Notes under the pieces: model-generated | The model's input: only the letters and a program-made list of their open reading frames with translations | Databases searched by the model: none | Told to the model about the DNA's origin: nothing | Program-made: the position numbers and the translations under genes | Part shown: positions 33,833 to 39,484 of the stretch, in pieces | Layout of the letters: the number at the start of each line of letters is the position of its first letter | Position numbering within the stretch: position 1 is the stretch's first letter | Source: Desulfobacterales bacterium | Lineage (GTDB): Bacteria; Desulfobacterota; Desulfobacteria; Desulfobacterales; Desulfosalsimonadaceae | Assembly: GCA_018399235.1 (NCBI GenBank) | Contig: JAGYOX010000013.1 | Coordinates: forward strand, 1 to 39,484 | Reading direction: 5' to 3' | DNA: 39,484 bases

Positions 33833-33984
33833 AAAAAAAGGCGCCATCATCATCGTCGGCAGAATAAGATATTTTGTTGATGGAGTTTGAATTATCCCCT
33901 TGTTCATGCTATATTGTAAAATTAAGGAAATATGCGAACGATTAAAGTTCAAGCCCCATTTAAAATCAGGGGGCACGCAAATCT

Positions 33985-34034
33985 CGAGGAATGCAGCGTA
34001 CTTAACTGTACGTGAAATTCCGAGGGATGCAGCG
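33985..34034. repeat. Direct repeat CGAGGAATGCAGCG / CGAGGGATGCAGCG
   Basis: The 14-mer CGAGGAATGCAGCG at 33985-33998 recurs with one change at 34021-34034. Between them is GTACTTAACTGTAC, a weak palindrome. Part of a 429-base gene-free interval (33833-34261) made up mainly of repeats; no gene is seen in 33833-33984. Confidence 0.7.
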
Positions 34035-34049
34035 CAACACAGATATTGG

Positions 34050-34073
34050 ACTTCTAAGTAACTTAACGGTTTA
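34050..34073. repeat. 24-bp segment, inverted exact copy of 5086-5109
   Basis: All 24 bases are the reverse complement of 5086-5109. It contains the 14-mer found directly at 5095 and 5431, and leads into a TTTAAGG-type run then GGTATAGGGTATAAGG (34069-34098), the inverse of the words at 5351-5388. Thus the composite repeat block of 5086-5444 is echoed here in the opposite orientation. Confidence 0.85.
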
Positions 34074-34112
34074 AGGTTTAAGGTATAGGGTATAAGGTTA
34101 AAAAAACAAAAG

Positions 34113-34147
34113 CTTAGTGCCTCAGTGCCTTAGTGCCTCAGTGCCTT
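34113..34147. repeat. Tandem array of 8-bp units (CTYAGTGC)x4
   Basis: Four 8-bp units, CTTAGTGC and CTCAGTGC alternating, plus a partial CTT. Follows the repeat at 34050-34100 and ends 115 bases before the tRNA gene. Confidence 0.85.
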
Positions 34148-34261
34148 TAACCTGTCGCAAAAGTTCCTTTCTGCAAAAATACCGCCGCGGCGGAATAAAT
34201 CGCTTTTTACGAAGCCATCAAAAAGGTTTCCCCGCGTTACCGGAGAAACCCTTGATTTTAC

Positions 34262-34338
<77 letters not shown>

Positions 34339-34438
34339 ATTATTTAAAACAATATATATAGCATGCAAGAGAACACCTGTCTATACCAAAAAATGTATTA
34401 AAAACAAAATTATATTTATAATCAAGATCTTGTATAAA

Positions 34439-34498
34439 TAGTGCCCGATCGAAAACCAGGATTTCCTGGCGAAAAAGACGGTTTTCGTTCAGGCACTA
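34439..34498. promoter_or_regulatory. Large inverted repeat upstream of rpoH
   Basis: Arms 34439-34457 and 34480-34498 match in 17 of 19 positions; nested at 34456-34469 is CCAGG-ATTT-CCTGG. It ends about 28 bases before the rpoH ATG and does not cover the weak ribosome binding site near 34515. It could be an RNA leader structure controlling rpoH expression or a DNA operator in the rpoH/tRNA divergent region. A candidate -10 (TATAAA at 34433-34438) lies just upstream, without a convincing -35. No CIRCE-like TTAGCACTC is seen. Confidence 0.6.
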
Positions 34499-34526
34499 AA
34501 TAATCATTCGATTTAGAGTAAAAGCA

Positions 34527-35519
34527 ATGGCCAATCCTAAAGATAAAGCCTCAAAAAAACAGGAAAAAGATAAAGCGGTGGCCGAGACCCTTGAAGGGGT
34601 GCTGGAAGAAACTGAGGCGCAGCAGAAACAGGCTAAACATAAGGCTGAAACCGTTGAACGCGACAAAAGCCTGGTTGAATATGATCCGCTTCAGCGATAT
34701 CTCGCTGAAATCAATCAATATCGGTTGTTAACCAGGGAAGAAGAGGTTGAACTGGGCAAGCGTATCCGTGAGGATGGGGATAAGGAGGCCGCCTACACAC
34801 TGGCGACAGCCAACCTGCGGCTTGTTGTCAAAATTGCGCTCGAGTTCCAGCGCGTATGGATGCAGAACCTGCTGGATCTCATCCAGGAAGGCAATATCGG
34901 GCTCATGCATGCCGTCCAGAAATTTGATCCGTATAAGAATGTTAAATTTTCATATTACGCCTCCTTTTGGATCAAGGCCTATATTCTAAAGTTTATTATG
35001 GATAATTGGCGGCTTGTAAAGATTGGCACGACCCAGGGTCAACGGAAGCTGTTTTTCAAGCTGAAAAAGGAAAAACAGAATTTGATTGACCAGGGATTCG
35101 TTCCGCAGCCCAAACTGCTTTCCGATCGCCTGGGGGTATCGGAGCAGGAGATTACCGAAATGGACCAGCGGTTGGATGGCTGGGATCTTTCTCTGGATGA
35201 GCCATTGAAGGATGATTCGGATACTGAGCGGGGAGAGTTTTTCAGCTCGAATGTGGATTCCGTTGAAAGCCAGATGGCTAAAAAGGAGGTAGAAGGCCTG
35301 CTGCAGCAGAAAGTTGCTGAGTTCAGGCGGCAGTTATCCGAGCGGGAGGTTGAGATATTTGATAATCGTATTTTTACAGATACGCCTCAAACCCTTCAGG
35401 ATATCGGAGACAGGTATAATATTTCAAGGGAGCGGGTTCGGCAGCTGGAAAAAAATATCATCAAAAAGATGAGGGTTTTTTTTGAAAAGGAGATACCCGA
35501 TTTCGCGCTCTATGAGTAA
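34527..35519 (+). CDS. rpoH: RNA polymerase sigma-32 factor
   Basis: 330 residues: a charged, lysine- and glutamate-rich N-terminal extension of about 48 residues, then region 1.2 (DPLQRYLAEINQYRLLTREEEVELGKRI), region 2 (ANLRLVVKIA, DLIQEGNIGLMHAVQKFDP, then SYYASFWIKAYI), an RpoH-box-like sequence GQRKLFFKLKKEK, region 3, and region 4 with the helix-turn-helix TLQDIGDRYNISRERVRQLE. It directs transcription of heat-shock genes. The N-terminal extension makes it longer than E. coli RpoH (284). Monocistronic with a large inverted repeat upstream. Confidence 0.92.
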   Translation: MANPKDKASKKQEKDKAVAETLEGVLEETEAQQKQAKHKAETVERDKSLVEYDPLQRYLAEINQYRLLTREEEVELGKRIREDGDKEAAYTLATANLRLVVKIALEFQRVWMQNLLDLIQEGNIGLMHAVQKFDPYKNVKFSYYASFWIKAYILKFIMDNWRLVKIGTTQGQRKLFFKLKKEKQNLIDQGFVPQPKLLSDRLGVSEQEITEMDQRLDGWDLSLDEPLKDDSDTERGEFFSSNVDSVESQMAKKEVEGLLQQKVAEFRRQLSEREVEIFDNRIFTDTPQTLQDIGDRYNISRERVRQLEKNIIKKMRVFFEKEIPDFALYE

Positions 35520-35566
35520 AACTGACCGCTGAACGCGGCAATATTTAATAAACAATGGTAGAATAA

Positions 35567-37333
35567 ATGGATTCAAAACAATGCCGGATAATGACTTGGC
35601 TGGCACTGCTGGTAACAGCAGCGCTAATATCCTTCGGGTGCGCCCCCAAGTCAGCTGAAACGATGACACAGCAGGCCCCTCAGGAAATTCAGGAAGCAGA
35701 GTCAAGGGAAGAATCCCCCACTGATGCTCAGCCGTCGGAGAACAGCTACTATTACTATATTGAGGCTCAGCTTCAGAAAAACCGGGGCAACGTAGATCGG
35801 GCCATTGAATATCTTGAAGCGGCTGTCAGTGCTGAGCCGACTGTTGTTTATCTGAAGAAAGAACTCGTGGTTTTATATCTGCATAAGGAAAATTATGAAA
35901 AATCGCTTGAAATAATAGATAAAATTCTTGAGACCGAGCCGGAGTCCCCGGATATTCTGCTTATGAAAGCCTCAATCCTTCAGATGCTTGAACCGGATGC
36001 GGATATTATCCCGATCTATGAAAAAGTCCTCTCGATTGATCCGGAGCGGCAGCAGATCTATGGCATTCTTGGAAAACTTTACATGGATGCCGGTAAACTT
36101 GACCGGGCCGGCGATGTTTTTACTCAAATGATCGAGCATTTTCCCAAGGCCCATGTGGGGCATTTTTATTTAGGAAAAATTAACGCCGACCAGGACAATC
36201 TTGAAAAGGCTGAATCCGAATTTAAAAAAACAATTGAGCTTGCCCCGTCTTTAAATCAGCCGAGGTGGGCCCTGATCAAGCTCTACAAGTCCCAGAACAT
36301 GGGACAAAAGGCAATTGCCGTCTACGAGGAGATTCTTGAGCGGAATCCGGAGAATGTGGCGGCAGCCATCGAGTTGAGTCTCGCCTATTATAAAAATTTC
36401 AGGACCCAGGCAGCGGACGAGATGTTATCTGAGTTGGGCCATAGGAGCATCGATGAGCCAAGTGTGGCTCAAACCGTTTTTAAACGGTTGGTGCTCAATG
36501 AAAGATATGACGAGGCGTTGACCGTTGTTAAAGGAATGCTTTCGGGTGCTCCGAACCATCCCGGCCTTCACTATACGCTCGGGATGGTTTATTATAATCT
36601 TGATCAATATGAAAAAGCCATGAAGGCGTTTGATGCAGTGACTTCTGAATCCGCTTTTTATCTGAATGCCGTTATTCATCGCGCAATCATTTCCTATCAG
36701 CAAAAAGACCTGGATCAAGGGATCGACATTTTGCAGGGGGCGCTGGAAACGGTTGACGATGAAGGAAAGGTTGAAATTATTTCCTATCTGAGTTCTTTTT
36801 ACAATGAAAAAGGGGAGCTGGATGCAGCGGAGAAAGTGATTCAAGAAGGAATTGAGATTGATCCGCAGAACACGGAGCTTTGCTTTGAACTGGGCGTGCT
36901 CTATGACAAAAAGGGCCAGACGGATGCGGCTATTGAACAAATGAAGCGCGTGATCGAACTGGATTCGGATCATGCGGATGCCTTGAACTACCTTGGCTAT
37001 ACATATGCGGATAAGGGCATTCATCTGGAAAAAGCGGAAGAACTGATCAGAAAGGCGCTGGAGTATAAGCCGGAAAACGGATATATCATCGACAGCCTGG
37101 GATGGGTCTATTATAAAAAAGGGGTGTTTGAAAAGGCGGCCGAGTATATCGAGAAAGCCGCCCGGTTAATCCCGGATGACCCCATTGTTTTGGAACATTT
37201 GGGGGATGTGTATGAAAAACTGGGCAAGCACCAAAAAGCCATCGATTCCTATCAGCGGGCCCTTGAAAAGAAAGCTGAAAACGCTGCTTCGCTTGAAAGC
37301 AAAATTGAAGCCTTAAAGCAAGACGGATTATAA
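35567..37333 (+). CDS. TPR-repeat lipoprotein
   Basis: 588 residues. Signal peptide with lipobox LISFGC (lipid attachment at C25), a Gln/Glu/Ser-rich linker (about 27-58), then a solenoid of about 14 tetratricopeptide repeats (for example RAIEYLEAAVSAEP, KAIAVYEEILERNPENVAA, KAEELIRKALEYKPENGYI, and KAIDSYQRALEKKAENAAS) to the C-terminus. TPR lipoproteins act as scaffolds at the outer membrane, for example in exopolysaccharide or lipid export. The start codon is the first in frame; an alternative ATG at 35591 would shorten the signal peptide. Downstream, after five bases, the LolB/DUF4292-like lipoprotein gene follows. Confidence 0.9.
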   Translation: MDSKQCRIMTWLALLVTAALISFGCAPKSAETMTQQAPQEIQEAESREESPTDAQPSENSYYYYIEAQLQKNRGNVDRAIEYLEAAVSAEPTVVYLKKELVVLYLHKENYEKSLEIIDKILETEPESPDILLMKASILQMLEPDADIIPIYEKVLSIDPERQQIYGILGKLYMDAGKLDRAGDVFTQMIEHFPKAHVGHFYLGKINADQDNLEKAESEFKKTIELAPSLNQPRWALIKLYKSQNMGQKAIAVYEEILERNPENVAAAIELSLAYYKNFRTQAADEMLSELGHRSIDEPSVAQTVFKRLVLNERYDEALTVVKGMLSGAPNHPGLHYTLGMVYYNLDQYEKAMKAFDAVTSESAFYLNAVIHRAIISYQQKDLDQGIDILQGALETVDDEGKVEIISYLSSFYNEKGELDAAEKVIQEGIEIDPQNTELCFELGVLYDKKGQTDAAIEQMKRVIELDSDHADALNYLGYTYADKGIHLEKAEELIRKALEYKPENGYIIDSLGWVYYKKGVFEKAAEYIEKAARLIPDDPIVLEHLGDVYEKLGKHQKAIDSYQRALEKKAENAASLESKIEALKQDGL

Positions 37334-37338
37334 ACGGT

Positions 37339-38091
37339 ATGCGATGGAAGGGTCCTGTTTTATTTCTGGTATTCATTTTTATTTCCGCCTGCCATCCCAG
37401 AATCTCACCTGATCTTGACAGTCCGGCAGGCAATGCCGAACGCCTCCTTTCAAAATTATATGCCCGCAATAGCGCCCTCGAAACATTTAAAGGGATCGGC
37501 CAAATTCGTATATGGAATGCAACCGGTTCACAAAGTGCCCGAATCGCATGGATCGGAGAGCTTGATGGGAGGCTCCGGGTTGAAATATTGGGGCCAACCG
37601 GCCGTCCCCTGATGAAAATGGCGTATGATGGGAAATTCTTTTATTTTGGTTCGACCGAAGGGAGGGGGATAAAGAAGAATAAAATCCGGAACCCGAACCT
37701 CGGGCATTTTCTTGATGTGCCCGTAACTATTCGGGAGCTGACCTTTTTTTTGACGGGAAGGTTTCCGGTATATGAGTATCGTACGGTTGAATTGGTTGAG
37801 GCGGATCCGTCAACTGCTGCTCATCTGGTTTTGCGGCGTTTCTGGACGGGAGTTGTGGAAAAGATAGGCTTAACCCCGGGTCATGCGGCTGTTCAATGGG
37901 TGAGGGTCTATGACCGGCATGGGCTCAGTTATCGAGCCGGGTTGTTCGATTACCGGCAGCATGGGGATTTTTTCATACCTGAGAAAATTACTATAACCAA
38001 TGGCGGAGCAGCAGGGTTTGAAATCCGAATAGACCGTTATTGGCCGAATATTGATGTTTCTGAAGACCAGTTTGTTGTTTCACCGGCATGA
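37339..38091 (+). CDS. LolB/DUF4292-like outer-membrane lipoprotein
   Basis: 250 residues with a short lipoprotein signal (MRWKGPVLFLVFIFISACHP, lipid attachment at C18). The mature part has a beta-rich fold: KGIGQIRIWNATGSQSARIAW, then GELDGRLRVEILGPTGRPLMKMAYDGKFFYF. This pattern (a LolB-like open beta-barrel, or DUF4292) is found in lipoproteins that carry or sense acylated molecules. I cannot separate LolB-like from DUF4292 without a profile search. Starts five bases after the TPR lipoprotein stop, so both are cotranscribed and probably act together at the outer membrane. Confidence 0.8.
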   Translation: MRWKGPVLFLVFIFISACHPRISPDLDSPAGNAERLLSKLYARNSALETFKGIGQIRIWNATGSQSARIAWIGELDGRLRVEILGPTGRPLMKMAYDGKFFYFGSTEGRGIKKNKIRNPNLGHFLDVPVTIRELTFFLTGRFPVYEYRTVELVEADPSTAAHLVLRRFWTGVVEKIGLTPGHAAVQWVRVYDRHGLSYRAGLFDYRQHGDFFIPEKITITNGGAAGFEIRIDRYWPNIDVSEDQFVVSPA

Positions 38092-38137
38092 GCAATACGT
38101 TAATTTTCCTTTCGATCCAGGCTTTTTGTAAATAGCA

Positions 38138-38971
38138 ATGAACACGTTAAACGAGCAGCCGTTGATTTTTTCGCAGTTATCCGCCTCAAGCGTCAAAAAA
38201 ACCGTAGTCGCTCTGGAAGCCCGTTTAAACGGTTGTCGGAATGTGACTACGCTGGGGGTGCGGCCGAACTTTTCTGACTATTCCGATCAGGAGGCCGGTC
38301 TGATTAGGGATGCGGATAAGATTTATTATCCGTCAACCTATTATGTCGATATGTTCCATGCCATGGGAAAAAAAACGTTTCCCAGTATTCATACGTACCG
38401 GTTTGTTCAGGATAAAATCAAGCAGACGACCCTGTTTCAGTTGTTAAAGGTGCCGTCACCGCGCACAAGGTTTTTTTACGGGCGCCGCAAAGCGGAAAAG
38501 ATCCTTAAATATTTTGATTTTCCGTTTGTCGCCAAGATACCGCGCGGATCTGCGCTTGGCCGGGGGGTCTATCTAATTCGGAATCAGGCGGAGCTGGAAG
38601 CGTACTGTGAGATTTCAAACGTCGCCTATATTCAGGATTATCTGCCCATGGACCGGGATATCCGGGTCGTTGTGATCGGCGACCAGGTGGCGCATGCTTA
38701 TTGGCGGGTTGCCGTCCCCGGCGAGTTCAGGAATAATATTGAACAGGGCGGTAGAATCCGGCTTGATCGGGTGCCGGGCGAAGCCAGGGCGCTGGCCCTG
38801 GAAACAGCCCGCCGATGCGGCTGGAATGATGTAGGGTTGGACATTTGTTTTTATGAGGGCAGCTATTATGTGTTGGAAGCCAACATGAAATACGGCAAGC
38901 AGGGTTTTCAAAAGGCTGGAATTGACTATCTGAAGTTGATGGAGGCGATGATACGGGATGGAAAAATCTGA
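38138..38971 (+). CDS. RimK-type ATP-grasp ligase
   Basis: 277 residues of the RimK/glutathione-synthetase group, which joins a carboxylate to an amine using ATP through an acyl-phosphate. The ATP-grasp domain (about 75-270) shows PFVAKIPRGSALGRGV (ATP-binding lysine and loop), YIQDYLPMDRDIRVVVIGDQV, the EFRNNIEQGG loop (RimK has RSNLHRGG) and the metal-binding end YVLEANMKYG. The N-terminal domain is short. Possible products include a peptide-bond tag on a protein or a small molecule; the substrate is unknown. It overlaps the next gene by 14 bases and follows the LolB-like gene by 46 bases. Confidence 0.82.
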   Translation: MNTLNEQPLIFSQLSASSVKKTVVALEARLNGCRNVTTLGVRPNFSDYSDQEAGLIRDADKIYYPSTYYVDMFHAMGKKTFPSIHTYRFVQDKIKQTTLFQLLKVPSPRTRFFYGRRKAEKILKYFDFPFVAKIPRGSALGRGVYLIRNQAELEAYCEISNVAYIQDYLPMDRDIRVVVIGDQVAHAYWRVAVPGEFRNNIEQGGRIRLDRVPGEARALALETARRCGWNDVGLDICFYEGSYYVLEANMKYGKQGFQKAGIDYLKLMEAMIRDGKI

Positions 38972-39484
38972 TCTGCGGGGGCTGAGGCAGATTCTTGATA
39001 GGCGGGAGTCGGAGCAGCTTTCAGGGCTTGCCGTTGACAGTACGGCCGGCATCAGGCGGCGGAAAGAAAGGCGGCTGGAAACCGATTACCGACAGAATTT
39101 TGCGGTGGATGTAGACCGTATTCTCCATTCTCTTGCCTACACCCGCTATATTGACAAAACTCAGGTATTCTATCTGATTGAAAATGACCATATCACGCAC
39201 CGGATGCTCCATGTCCAGCTGGTCTCCAAGGTCGCCCGTACGATTGGCCGGTTTCTCGGCTTGAATGAGGATCTTATCGAGGCCACTGCCATCGGGCATG
39301 ATATCGGCCATCCGCCCTTTGGCCATGACGGCGAGCATTGTCTGTCCGAATTGTGCGAACAATGTCAAATCGGCGAATTCCATCATAATGTACAAAGCGT
39401 TCATTTTCTGGATCATGTGGAAAGAAAAGGAAAGGGGTGGAACCTTTGTCTTCAGACGCTGGATGGTATCCTGTGCCATGATGG
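38958..39484 (+). CDS. dgt: Deoxyguanosinetriphosphate triphosphohydrolase-like protein (HD domain), 5' part
   Basis: Runs off the right edge; the first 175 or so residues are present. Translation from ATG 38958 gives a basic N-terminus (RRKERRLETDYRQNF), then the HD-domain motifs HRMLHVQLVSKVARTI (first metal-binding histidine) and AIGHDIGHPPFGHDGE (HD pair), the hallmark of dGTPase-family enzymes (dNTP to nucleoside plus triphosphate). The start overlaps the ATP-grasp gene by 14 bases. The rest of the protein lies outside the window, so the exact subfamily cannot be settled. Confidence 0.88.
   Translation, partial: MEKSDLRGLRQILDRRESEQLSGLAVDSTAGIRRRKERRLETDYRQNFAVDVDRILHSLAYTRYIDKTQVFYLIENDHITHRMLHVQLVSKVARTIGRFLGLNEDLIEATAIGHDIGHPPFGHDGEHCLSELCEQCQIGEFHHNVQSVHFLDHVERKGKGWNLCLQTLDGILCHD

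Noticed and set aside
33985-34034. Structured noncoding RNA
   Set aside because: The direct repeats and short palindrome could suggest one, but there is no terminator or promoter pair that defines a transcript, so it is reported only as a repeat.

Overview
The window is a stretch of bacterial chromosome with a moderate, fairly even base composition. The gene content suggests an anaerobic member of the Desulfobacterota (the former Deltaproteobacteria). The signs are a phenylacetate-CoA ligase / ACT-domain / branched-chain amino acid ABC transporter cluster, several acyl-CoA synthetases, a redox-active Cys-motif protein beside a LarA-like protein, a sigma-32 factor, and intergenic mosaic repeats. 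This placement is an inference from gene families; there is no rRNA and no sulfate-reduction gene here to settle it.

Layout. 1-5150: a minus-strand lipid module (acyl-CoA synthetase, PilZ protein, hotdog thioesterase, second acyl-CoA synthetase) bounded by inverted copies of an intergenic repeat. 5086-5444: a gene-free block of repeats (REP-like palindromes, two 7-bp tandem arrays). 5479-8904: three plus-strand genes (duplicated C_GCAxxG_C_C protein, LarA-family protein, zinc alcohol dehydrogenase). 8914-14807: a minus-strand tripartite RND efflux operon (outer-membrane factor, adaptor, pump). 14888-16999: cyclopropane fatty acid synthase followed by a geranylgeranyl-reductase-like flavoprotein, behind a good promoter. 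17127-21483: a tightly coupled minus-strand operon (endonuclease V, MFS transporter, membrane-anchored EEP-fold phosphodiesterase, M20 peptidase). 21653-24060: a tyrosine phosphatase, a secreted CBM-like protein and a small lipoprotein. 24067-31820: a minus-strand operon paaK - ACT - livJ - livH - livM - livG - livF - degenerate paaK-like gene. Its roughly 280-nt leader contains a strong intrinsic-terminator hairpin. 32149-33832: a crotonase and a divergent PmtA-like methyltransferase sharing a regulatory region. 33985-34147: a second repeat block. 34262-34338: tRNA-Arg(TCT). 34527-39484: plus-strand rpoH, a TPR lipoprotein, a LolB/DUF4292-like lipoprotein, a RimK-type ATP-grasp enzyme and the start of a dGTPase cut by the window end.

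Functionally, much of the window handles acyl-CoA and aryl-CoA chemistry and membrane lipids: four adenylate-forming CoA ligases (one degenerate), a thioesterase, an enoyl-CoA hydratase, Cfa and a PmtA-like methyltransferase. Import of amino acids or aromatic acids by the Liv system is probably coupled to CoA activation by PaaK. No complete CRISPR, phage, transposase, toxin-antitoxin or defence locus is visible. The points most worth a second look are the candidate attenuated leader of the paaK/liv operon, the Cfa plus reductase pair, the LarA-like module, and the repeats that bound gene blocks.
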